Shown one piece after another: positions 36,231-50,648 of a stretch of DNA of 64,000 nt. The DNA is from Cloeon dipterum. Its lineage: Eukaryota; Arthropoda; Insecta; Ephemeroptera; Baetidae. Location of the stretch: assembly GCF_949628265.1 (NCBI RefSeq), contig NC_088787.1:9166501-9230500 (forward strand), read 5' to 3'. The notes below the pieces were generated by a model that saw only the letters and a program-made list of their open reading frames with translations, did no database searches and was not told the DNA's origin. The first letter of the stretch is position 1; each line of letters opens with the position of its first letter. Both the position numbers and the translations under genes were made by a program.

Positions 36231-37927
36231 CTACTTTCCAAAGTTACACGGATATCTGGTGTTGAGCTTCAAAAAGTCCCTTCGAGAGACGAACTCTTGC
36301 TGCCCTGTCCTAGCGTTAGGGTCCTTAAAAACCAAGAGATGAGCTATTTGGAAAAGAATTGAAACTGAATTCACCTTGGGAACGATAGTTTCGCCTCCAT
36401 TCCCTGAAAAGGCCGTTCTGCCATAGTGCATGACGCTGTCGTAGTCGTAAGGAACGCCATAGTCGGTGTACTCCTGCGGTGAAATCTTCACGAAATTGTG
36501 CTCTTCTCCTGCAAAATCAAATATTGATCACTTTTAAAATACATGAATTGAGTTAACGATGTGTATTGTATATTTCTGTTCAAGGAATAAGATCGTTGGC
36601 TATGTTTTTAACGCTAACCTCACAAACTTATACATGGATTATGCAATATACTATATAGCTTTCTCAAGTGAACCTAATTAATTGTTTAATTGTAAAAATT
36701 AATGTACCAAATAGTGGCAATTGCCTATGAGAAGTTTTTGAATAACATGAATGTTAAACGACAATCTATTGACCCAAAATTTTTTGAAACCCCTGCTATG
36801 TGTAATTTAGATTGGACTAATACAAATTGTAAAGACAGGGCTATGTTAACTAGATATTCTTTTCATGGCTATCATTTCCTCGTCTGTTCACATAAATGTT
36901 TTCATCTCGAAGTCACCGCTAATTGTAAATGTATTTATTGTGATTCTTTGCTTTCTAGTATGTACCATTTATTAGACTGTGTCAAAAAACCTTTAACTTT
37001 ATCACAAGCATTCCGTTATAATAAATAAATTTGTAATTGACTTTAGTTGTACACCGATGGTGTCCAATAAAATGAATAATAATAATAGTCGCAATTCAAA
37101 GATTTACCTGCTCTGATATTGTTGTAATAAATCCAGACATAGTCGTCTCGGTTGTAATTATTATGCATGTGCTCAAAGCCGATGGCGTGCAGCAGCTCGT
37201 GGGCGACGACGCCGTGGTAGAGACACGTGCCCTCGGGCACGTTGCGCGCCAGGCTGACGACCTGGCCTCCGCCGCCCTGCCGCCCAACGTACGACCAGCA
37301 GCCCACTTCGTCGTACCTCAGGTAGATGTAGTCGCGGTCCGTGTAGTACTGGTACGGCCGGAACTTGATGCACGACCCCTGCATGATCAGGTTCATCCCC
37401 TTGAACACCTCCGAACGCTCGTATTGGGCTAAAAATTAAATGAGGAAAACATGATTTAAAAATACACGAATATAAATTGACTGAAATTGTAGAGAGAGCA
37501 ATTAAAAAAAAGGATTTTCCTCACTCAATCCAGGCTGAATGACGTATGGGACCGTGTAATTGAACCAAAGCTTGTTGGAATCTCGAATGACGTTTCTAGA
37601 GTTTGGATTGTGGTCCATAATGTCACCCTCGCGAAGTCCACTCAATGTCCAGATTTGATGGCCGTGATCAGGCCGCCAGTTGGCCATGGCTTTCGCTTTG
37701 AAAATAAAGAAATAAAACCGTAAAGAATAATTTTGATCGTGTAATCTAAATTACAGATTTTTTTTTTCTTAAAAAATTATTCTTAGGAACTGAAACTCCG
37801 AACCAATTGCCTTGGGATCGTGCCCAGGAGGATAGGTGTGTGGAATAACGTCGGGCGGGTGGGCGACGGCGTCTTCTGCGAGGTAGGCAACCATTAGCAG
37901 AAACTCGAACAGCGACTTGAAGTGCAT
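36231..37927 (-). CDS. Astacin-family zinc metalloprotease 6
   Basis: Five exons: 37927-37804, 37695-37525, 37428-37108, 36508-36375 and 36323-36231; 843 bases, 280 residues. It starts MHFKSLFEFLLMVAYL, a signal peptide. The propeptide has REGDIMD. Exon 3 is 321 bases: six extra residues fall around YQYYTDRD, a fourth Gly in RQGGGGQ, and RNVPEGT. The zinc motif is HELLHAIGFEHM, with Met in place of the usual Glu. The Met-turn is DSVMHY and the C-terminus is NTRYPCNFGK. It groups with astacin 7 by the GFEHMHN-like and PYDYDSVMHY sequence. Intron 3 contains a LINE 3' fragment in the opposite orientation (about 36690-37092). Confidence 0.88.
36690..37092 (+). mobile_element. LINE 3' fragment in intron 3 of astacin 6
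   Basis: A 108-codon open frame ends in a Cys-His cluster (CIYCDSLLSSMYHLLDC) typical of the C-terminal end of LINE ORF2 proteins. A 3' end follows, with TTGTACACCGATGGTGTCC and an AATAATAATAAT tail near 37080. It is the least decayed of the three copies of this family in the window, but retains only the 3' end. It lies antisense to the host gene. Confidence 0.75.
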
Positions 37928-38236
37928 CGTGTCCGTAAAAGAATAACACAAAATTTGCTAGAGCACTGTCATTATATTCTATTCAGAGCAAGTGATAAAT
38001 CAAGAAGATTAAAACCATGATTTAAAGAAAAAAACTATCACTCTTTTTCAATCACCTGAAATTACGCCCTTAATTGTTTATAATTGTCTATTTAATCTGA
38101 AAGGAAGTATGTATGTATTTGTTGTATCAGAAAGAAGTTAATAATCTAAATCGTTTTGAGCTCGCGTGTTGTATTGTTATAAGCAAAAGACGGAGGTGTA
38201 TTGTTCGGATAAGAGAATCTTTATTGTTGGAAAAGT

Positions 38237-40158
38237 TCAGAGAAAATCTGTACAATTATAGCGTATGTTTAGTTTTTTGAAATCCCTCTTGGACACGTGG
38301 TCGTTTTGGCCAATAACTGCATTTGGATCCTGCAACAAAAAGGTTGAATTATTAATTTAAATTTTTCTGAAGTCTTTTTAGCACATTTTTTACATATTCA
38401 TATTTTAAGTAAAAATCAGCGGGGGCCAGATTCGTGCGACGCGCAGCTATGGCGTCCGGTGGAGTATGGGGCGATAAATGGTCACGTGGAAATGTGCGAT
38501 AAGAATCACGTTTTGGTCAATATTGTGACAAAATTTGCATTACTTGTACTAATTATGTCTTTTGGATCGTAAAAACAAACTCTTGACACTCGTACGGCAA
38601 TCCAAAGAGAGCTTTTTGCTTCCCACATTCAGACGCCATCTTGGATTTGCGCAGTGCGAACCAATTTTATCGCACATCTGACCCCCGCTGGTAAAAAATA
38701 CTTATTTTTTTAAAAAAAGCTTGAGCTCATCAAACCAATAAAAATTAATTATTCATGAAAACTCACCTTTGGAATGATGGTGGTCTTGGTGGCATCGTCA
38801 GGATCGACGGAGAAGGCGTACCTGTCATAGTGCATGACGCTGTCGTAGTCATAAGGGATGCCAAAGTCCGTGTAGTCCTTCTTGGAAATCTTGTCGAAGT
38901 CGTGGTAGTACTTGGGCTGGACGTTGGTGAAGTTGACCGTGACGTAGTCGTCGCGGTTGAAGTTGTCGTGCATGTGCTCGAAGCCGAGCGCGTGCAGGAA
39001 CTCGTGCGCCGCGACGCCGTAGTAGACGCACGTCGAGCCGTTCGTCGGCGGCATCAGGCTGACGGTCTGGGCGCCGGTGCCCTGCCGGCCCACCAGCGAC
39101 CAGCACCCGGACAAAGGCTGGATGTAGATGTAGTCTTTGTCCACGCCGATCTTCACCGATCGAAACTTGATGCACGAGCCCTTCATGATCAGCTTCATGC
39201 CCTTAATGATCTCAACCATCTGTTCGCTGGCTGAAATTTCAGATTAAATTATTGTTTTAATAATTAATATAAAATTATATTTTTAAATATTTATGAATCC
39301 TTTTTTTGCTAGGGGTGAGCGAGCCAGCATATTTTTGTTATTTTAAAAAGCAATTTAAAATTGTTCTTTCTCAATATTTCATGGAGTTTTAGTCTTTTCA
39401 TCGTTTCACCAATTTGCAAATCAAAATTAACTCTCTTTTTTACTATTCTTTGTAAGCTGTGTTATTTTTTCATTATAGTTTTTTGGTCCAACGTGTTTTT
39501 AATACATTTTAATTAATAAAAATGGGCCTCTCTTGTTTCTTTCTCAAAATTGTAAATTAAAAAATTTTAGTTTTAGGGAAACGAGAGGCTTCAAATTTCG
39601 AAAAATGACTGATTTTTATGTTTTTGTCTACTAAACTAGAAATCTCGAGTCTATAACCATCTCAGAAATTCAAAAACTGCACTTTTACACCGTTAGATTT
39701 ATCTCCTAACAAGCTTCGGTATTTAGATTTATAAATATATTTTTTAAAATTTAATTCACAGTTTCGATTTCCGTTTAATTTTATTAATGCCAACAAATAT
39801 GAATTATCACTTACTATAACCAGGCGCAAAAGCAAAAGGAACGGTGTTGTTGATCCACAGCTTATTCGTGTCCCTGATGACGTTCCTGGCGTTGGAATAG
39901 TCGTCCATGATGTCGCCCTCGCGCAGCCCACTCAGCGTCCAGACGAGCGGCCCGTCCGGAGACCGTCGCGAAATTGCCATTTCTACCAATTTTTAAAAAA
40001 ATATCCTACCCTTCTCGTCAAGAGTAAATCGTACCAACTGCTAAACGGTCGTAGCCCGGGGGGTAGATGATCGGCCTGGGGTTGGGGTCGACGTAAATGA
40101 AGGCCAGGCATCCGTGCCAAAGGGCCAGCACGGCCAGGGTGCGCACAATGCGAGTCAT
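38237..40158 (-). CDS. Astacin-family zinc metalloprotease 7, exons 3 and 4 fused
   Basis: Four exons: 40158-40035, 39982-39815, 39230-38767 and 38329-38237; 849 bases, 282 residues. The start MTRIVRTLAVLALWHG is a signal peptide. The propeptide has REGDIMD. Exon 3 (464 bases) covers both the zinc site and the Met-turn, which all seven neighbours encode in separate exons, so one intron has been lost cleanly. The zinc site is HEFLHALGFEHM: Phe replaces the usual Leu, and Met replaces the family Glu. The Met-turn is DSVMHY, followed by an acidic insertion around SVDPDDATK. It ends NIRYNCTDFL. AATAAA is seen about 15 bases after the stop. A TATA-like AATAAAAG lies about 45 bases before the start. 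The last intron holds a MITE at 38417-38690. Confidence 0.88.
38417..38690. mobile_element. hAT-like MITE, 274 bases, in the last intron of astacin 7
   Basis: The ends are CAGCGGGGGCCAGATTCGTG and the reverse complement CAGCGGGGGTCAGATGTGCG, flanked by an 8-base near-duplication (GTAAAAAT and GTAAAAAA). CAG-type ends with 8-base duplications are typical of hAT elements. No open frame. Confidence 0.75.
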
Positions 40159-40683
40159 TCCGAGCGGCTGCAATGGTGGAAATTCTGCATGCGACGCGTG
40201 CTTTTATTCGCCTTTACACGGGTTCCTCGGCAACGGGGTTAGTAATTAGCTAGCAAAATATCGGTAGAATTGATACATGTTTAATCTTGTTCCGTTAATT
40301 TGAACAGAGCAATTATTCTAGAAAGTGTTCTGGTGATAATTTATCAATAAAAGTGTATGCAATAGAAAATAGGACGGAAATATTGTTGTCTAGATAAATC
40401 AATTTTTTTTAAAAAAGTTAAATAGTTTAAATAAATATTTCTCGCACACAAGAAAAATGCTTATAGGCACTTATTAAAAAATTCTCGTTTAAATTTTTCT
40501 CTCCGATAATTTCACTTATGTTTTTTAATATTTATGATCCGTTTCTATAATAAAAAAATTGTGTGCGTGAATTTCTACATTTCTAGGGAATCATTTTCGA
40601 GTGTAATTGTAATTTAAAATCTCATTATTAGTTTTAAACAATCAGAAATTTTTATTGAAGCCTCATCAACATGAAAAGACACA

Positions 40684-42258
40684 TCAGCCAAACATATTGG
40701 TCAAAATGCCGCCGTTGCCGTTGCCACCGGCGTGGTTGTTGCCGTTGTTGGGGCCCGTGTTGCCGTGCTCGCTGTTTTGCGGGGAGCCGCCTCCGTTGCC
40801 CTCGTGGTTCCACTCGCCGTGATGAACGCCAGAGTCGTCGTCTGCGTCGTAGTGGCAGTTGTACTTCACGTTCAGCTTGCGGTAGTCCTTGTCCGACACG
40901 TATTCCTGCTGTCCGATCTCCACATCTTCCTGTTAATGTTTAGAATTAAAATTTTTACGTAAGGGAAAAATTTATTTACGTAGGGGATGATGGTGTCTTC
41001 GCCGTTCTTGGAGAAGGCCGATCTGGAGTAGTGCATCAAGCTGTCGTAGTCGTAGCCCACCCCCATTTCCGAGTACTCGTCGGCGGAGAGTTTCTCAAAC
41101 TGTTCATAGTCGGCTAAAAATATCAAGATTTATGTAAAAAAAAACAAATTTTAATTTTTTATCAAATAACAAATGGGGATACTTTGGTTTATACTTAGAA
41201 ATAAAATTTATGTATTTTGGTCTGGGCAGAAATCTTTATAAAAATTGAGTCAATTAATCCAAATATTAAAATTTAATTTAATTTAAACTATTAAAAAGAT
41301 TTTAAACTGATCCAAATTTATTCATACCGAATATTAATTTATCCGTTCAAAAAAATATATTAATTTGACGTGAATTAAATTGCTTTAATTCGGTTTAGAG
41401 GTTAATTTTGTATTAATATCTTACCTTCCTCGATGTTAGTATAATTAATATACACGTAGGCATCCCTGTCAGGGGCGCTGTGCTGGTGTTCGAATCCGGC
41501 GGCGTGCAACAACTCGTGCGCCGCCGGGCCGGGGATGAAGCAGGCGTCCCTCTGCAGATTGACGGGCTGGGCGCCACCCTGGCGCCCGATTAGCGACCAG
41601 CAGCCGGTGTCGTTGTACTGGATGTACACGTAGTCGCGGTCGCCGTGGCGGTACGGACGGAATTTCAAGCACGAGCCCTGCATGATCAACTCCATTGCCT
41701 CCTTCACCACCATCTTTTCCTTTGAGGCTACCAAAAGAGATTTGAATGAGCGATCAAGTGAGAAAAACGTTGAAAGTCTTCAAATTCAAATTAATTGCAA
41801 GACTAAATTTCCAAAATATTTAAAAAAATGTGTTTTTGAATTAAAAAAGTCTAAGAACCATTTTAAAAATTTCATGAAAATCTCACTCATTCCAGACATA
41901 AGCCTGTAGACCATGGTATTATTGGGCCAGTTGTACTTGGGGTCGATGATGACGTTTCTACCCTTGTCGGCCGAGTCCATGATGTCTCCCTCGCGGAGGC
42001 CGCTCAGCTCCCAAATGTTCCTTCCGCTGCCTGGCTTCCACGAGGCAATGCTCCTGGCTGCTCTTGGAATTTAAAAACAGACATTTTTCCTTTAACATCA
42101 ACCTTACAAACGGCATCGCGGTTGTAATTCGGCCCGAAGTTGATCGGAATCAGGCTTGGAAGGTCTGAAAACTTTTCCGACTCGCCGAACAACTCGAAGG
42201 CGCCGCTGGCGGCGAAAACGCTCCACAAGACGGCGACAATCAGCTTCATTTTCTGCAT
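40684..42258 (-). CDS. Astacin-family zinc metalloprotease 8 with Gly/Asn/His-rich tail
   Basis: Five exons: 42258-42108, 42057-41887, 41727-41425, 41113-40980 and 40929-40684; 1005 bases, 334 residues. It starts MQKMKLIVAVLWSVF, or two codons later; both give a signal peptide. The propeptide has REGDIMD. The zinc motif is HELLHAAGFEHQ (Gln for the family Glu) and the Met-turn is DSLMHY. After the last conserved Cys (KYNCHYD) there are about 55 residues rich in Gly, Asn and His, unlike the Arg-Pro tails of astacins 3 and 4. Exon lengths 171, 303 and 134 match the array. A TATA-like CATAAAAG lies near 42310-42318. This is the first gene of the array in transcription direction. Confidence 0.88.
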
Positions 42259-42264
42259 GGTTCA

Positions 42265-43130
42265 AGAATACTCACCTTCAACGCTCTGAAGCTAATCGGA
42301 AATTGTGTTCACTCTTTTATGCCGCTTCTCGTTCCGATAAGGGTGGTGCGATTAGCTCTTTAATTGAACGCTTACTGACGTGTAAGAAATCGTAATTGCG
42401 GCTGCTGATTATTTCTTTGCACGAGACTATCTGTTCAAAAGCGATTAATAATGCTTTTTAATGCTGTTTATGGAAATTATTATGAATTTTCAATCTCAAT
42501 AAATACATTTTTATGACTAGAGTTTTTTAAAACAATTATTTTAACCTTCAAATAAGCATGATTAATGATAATTCAGAAATTTTAAACAAATTAATCCTTC
42601 GTAAACTTGTTTGAGATCATTTTCTACAAAAAAAATCGTTAAAAAATACTGAACAATGATAAACCCAGGTTTTCAGACACAGTTTAACATTAGTTTTAAC
42701 TGTTAAAATGGTAAATATTTCGAGTTCTTTTTAATAAACCGCACGAAACTGGTAAAAACCACACAAAAGTACAGCACTGCAAATTTGGGAAACTCCCATC
42801 CCTGTCTAGAAGCCATCAAGGCGCTTAGGAAACACCCTTCAGTGCCCAATATCTCGTTTATTGAAATTTATCTATAAATAAATCTTCTACTAGGGCGGTA
42901 CGTTTCATTAGAACTCCTCCCCACGTCTTTTTAGGAATCAAGGTCCATTTTGCAAAATCTAAATTCAATTTAAATCTAAACAGGTTTCCCATTCGCCATT
43001 GACAACATGGTCAAATTAAAAAAAAGAGTGATAAGATTTGTTGTTTTTTTGGCATTTTATTTTCCCTTGTTCACTTGTCGTCGTCACTAAATCCGAGATT
43101 TCACAAGAATGTCCAGAGAGTCGCCTCGTC
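42265..43130. other. Intergenic region between astacin 8 and eIF3i
   Basis: AT-rich sequence with short unrelated open frames. It contains the astacin 8 upstream region at its left and the eIF3i poly(A) signal (AATAAA on the minus strand, about 43056-43061) at its right. Nothing else is recognised. Confidence 0.6.
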
Positions 43131-43133
43131 GCA

Positions 43134-44389
43134 CTAATAGTCAAAGTTGAACTCGTAGTAAGACTGGTCAAACGTGTGGACGCGCACGTAGCCGTCCTCT
43201 CCTCCGCTGCTGTAGCTCTTTCCGTCAGGGTGGAACGCCACCGAGTTGATTGGACCGAAATGGCCCTTCACTCGGCCGAACTCCTCCTCAAACACCAGAT
43301 GGAAGAAACGAGAGTCGAATTTTCCGATACGGGTTGAGGTCGTCGTCACGTCCATCGCTTCCTGACCACCACCCAAAACCACCTGGAACAACAGAGGAAA
43401 AGGTTTTAATAAAGACAATTCATGTGCAGAATTTTTTCTGCACTGTTTCTTTTAAAAACAGCAAAATCACCCTTGCAAGAGAGCACAGGAGTGGGTTAGG
43501 TGTTTAAAATTTATAAACATTTTGCCAATAAGAAATTAAATACATACATGATCAAGAATTGGCGAGATCGCCGCACTGTTGACAGGTCGCTCGGTCTTGT
43601 AAACCTTCAAGGCCATCAGGTTGTTGGCATCAAACAGTCTAGCCGTGTTGTCCTTGGACGCGGTGATGAACATCGATTGATCCTTGTTCATTTGCATGTC
43701 GTTCACAGAATTCGTATGCTCTCTGGCCTGAATTTCAAATTAATTATCAGAATTTTGAAGTTGGATGAAACACAAACCTTGGCGAGTTCCTTTCCACTCT
43801 GCAAGTCCCAGATTTTGACAGTGCCGTCCTCGTGGCCAGTCAGAATTGTCTCGTCCAGGGCTCCCCAAAGAATAGAAGTCACCTGAAAATGATTTAAATA
43901 TTTTACATAATTCCAATGAGTGTATGACCTAATATTTTTTACCTTCGAATCGGAAATAGGAATGCGCATGATGGGGTCGTTATCGCTGAAGGACGAGTCA
44001 ATGTTGCGCGTGTCGACGACGAAGATCTCGCAAGGGTGACCCATAGCTTTGTCGGTGGTGAAGACGGCCATGTTACCGCTGTAGCTGAACGCGCACGTCC
44101 TCACCGACGACCTGGTCACGATGTTGCCCAGCTGGGTGCCGGTCGAGCAGTCCCATATGCGCAGCGTGAAGTCGGCGGCGCCGGACATGAAGAAACGGGT
44201 CTGCCAGTCGATGTCCAGCGTCCATACGGCGCCGGAGTGGCCATTGAAGGTGCCGAGTCGTTCGCCGTTCAGCGAGTACCACACATTCGGCGAGTGATCC
44301 TTGGCCGACGAGAAGAGCAAATCGCCCTCGCGGTTGTATTTGATCTGCGTGATGGCACGCTCGTGCCCGTGAAGCATCAGCGGCTTCAT
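43134..44389 (-). CDS. eIF3i: Eukaryotic translation initiation factor 3 subunit I (WD40 protein)
   Basis: Four exons: 44389-43943, 43882-43778, 43727-43548 and 43382-43134; 981 bases, 326 residues, essentially the length of animal eIF3i (about 325). The start [19 protein letters not shown], the [11 protein letters not shown] block and the last exon ([20 protein letters not shown], then [16 protein letters not shown]) are almost identical to known eIF3i. WD repeats run through the protein ([33 protein letters not shown]). It forms part of the eIF3 complex that loads initiator tRNA and mRNA on the 40S subunit; eIF3i binds eIF3b and eIF3g. In-frame codons extend upstream to 44452, but the conserved start at 44389 is preferred. 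It is divergently oriented from thioredoxin reductase, with about 1.3 kb between starts. Confidence 0.97.
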
Positions 44390-45659
44390 TACGGCCGCTT
44401 TTTCGCTTTGAAATCGGCTCAAAAGGAGGAACAGTTGCACAAAGATGCACAAACCACGTTACGTTATTTCGCTTGCACCGCTGGGGCGCTGGGAAACGCC
44501 CACTTTTCTGATTGTGCTCACAACCAGTCAGTGCTGCCAATTAAATTGTAAATCGATGTGGTAGCGGCGAGCCGGCGATTACCAGTAACTTCCGACAAAG
44601 GGATGAATTTTAATTTTTGTTTGAATTTTAGGGTGATTTTTTAAAACTAGAATATGTGAGCAGTTTCTGGTAATCGCCGGTACAACAGCGAAATATTAGC
44701 TGCAGGAAGAAATTATGTTAAATCAATGTTATGTTGGTGCAAGAATAAGAGCAGAGAAAATTGAAAATCACGCCAACCTTATCACATCCATCATATCAGT
44801 TCTTAATCAGATTAAAAAATACTATCAGTGCTTTTCATCAGATTAAATATCGTTAAGAATTAATTAACTATTTAAGCAAACGAATAGATAATTATTATTA
44901 TAATGTAGAGGCTATTGGCTATTAAGGTTTTCTCGGTTTTCTCCAATAAAATGAAGTTTTGTTATGTTGGCAACATTTAATTCAGAAGTCTGGCTTGCGC
45001 GCTACAGAAAGCGGCAGCCGAATTCTTATCGATTTTTCTACTTAATTGGCCGAATTCCGAATAGATGCGTTCTTTTTAATTTAGGCAAGTATCTAGAAAC
45101 ATTAGATCATAACTTAGGCTACTCATAAGTGACATTTTCGGCGGAATTACGCGATATTTGCATTAGTTTTAGCTCGTCGCTGTGTTGCGAAATTGCATCC
45201 GGAAACTGCTGTTAATTGCTGGGCATGTCAGGTCATTGTCATTCATGTGTAGCTATGTTAGTATTACATAACAAAGCTAGCCTCCAGAAAGTAGGTCATT
45301 TGGTGAATTTTTATGGTTAGAGCAATTCTTTCAAATTAGATTAACGTCACGACGTGTAACAATTTTCAAAGTAAACAAAAAGTGTACCTGAAGGGGTTCG
45401 ATAAGCGATGTAGAGATAATAATTAAATGATTTCCCCCTCAACTAGGGAATTTGCTAGAATTATCATGTTGCAAGGTTTAGTGTCAGCGCAAAATTTCAA
45501 AAAGTGCCGACGCTAGACGCGTGTTTGTCGTGCGGTTTTGTAATCGAAGGAGATAACAAGCCGCTTCTCCGGCTCCGTTTCTCGTTTCTCCGGTTTCTCC
45601 CTTGTCATTCAGTCAGTCACGAGAGCGTGAATATGTATTTCAGGCCTCCGATGTTCTGA
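44390..45659. other. Divergent promoter region between eIF3i and thioredoxin reductase
   Basis: AT-rich, with GC-richer stretches next to each gene (about 44400-44580 and 45480-45640). No TATA box is obvious on either side. A pyrimidine-rich TTTCAG at 45638-45643, just ahead of the first in-frame ATG of thioredoxin reductase, could be a splice acceptor for an upstream non-coding exon. No other gene is seen. Confidence 0.4.
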
Positions 45660-50077
<4,418 letters not shown>

Positions 50078-50078
50078 A

Positions 50079-50121
50079 GCAGCTGCCAGTCGCACCTAAA
50101 CTTTAGGTCGCTGGCAGCTGC
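50079..50121 (+). promoter_or_regulatory. Strong hairpin just downstream of the TGA-Sec and stop codons
   Basis: GCAGCTGCCAG (50079-50089) pairs perfectly with CTGGCAGCTGC (50111-50121). The inner CCTAAA/TTTAGG also pairs, giving an almost fully paired stem of about 18-20 base pairs. It begins 7 bases after the UGA. Its position recalls the selenocysteine redefinition elements known in some selenoprotein mRNAs; a role here is inferred. Confidence 0.6.
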
Positions 50122-50149
50122 CACGACTGCTGGATCCTCGTTATAGTTC

Positions 50150-50222
50150 CTCCTGGGACTTTGTATGACGACTGAGCTCCAAACCTCGACCATGAGGAGG
50201 GCCCAGTCCGAGATCGAGGCCG
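50150..50222 (+). promoter_or_regulatory. SECIS element (selenocysteine insertion sequence), type II-like
   Basis: ATGA at 50165-50168 and GA at 50210-50211 can form the non-Watson-Crick quartet. GACTGAGCTCC pairs with GGAGGGCCCAGTC, with AAA at 50181-50183 in the apical bulge. CCTC-GACCAT-GAGG then makes the extra mini-stem of a type II SECIS. It sits about 95 bases after the Sec codon, in the 3' UTR, as expected. SBP2 binding is the known role of this fold. Confidence 0.8.
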
Positions 50223-50648
50223 GCCGGCAGTCCGCTTTGCACGTTTTATCCTTCGCTGCACACTGTTACATCATGCTGTATTTGGCGAGAGTGCCTTTCA
50301 TGAGCGTTACTCATATTTTTTTATCGTTGCTAGTATTTCTGTCGCACATAGTTAAAATAAACTTTGTTGAGACAACACTATTTTTTATGTTATGATTAAA
50401 ACACCTTTTGTCTGTGGAGATTACTTTTTATTACGAAACACGGCGAGTTCACAAAATAACGATAATGCCATAAACTTACTGAATACAAATTATAATATAA
50501 ACTTGTGTGTGTGTGTATATATATTCTGCACATAAATACAGCGCGTCAATATCATCATGGTGATGTCGTAGAGAGATCAAAAAATCAGAAGGAATATCTT
50601 GGCAGGGACTAGCACGATCATTCGAGAGCATCACTCAGGTTGTGCTTC

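Noticed and set aside
50165-50395. A 76-codon frame in the thioredoxin reductase 3' UTR
   Set aside because: It starts on the ATGA of the SECIS core and continues into UTR; there is no evidence of translation.
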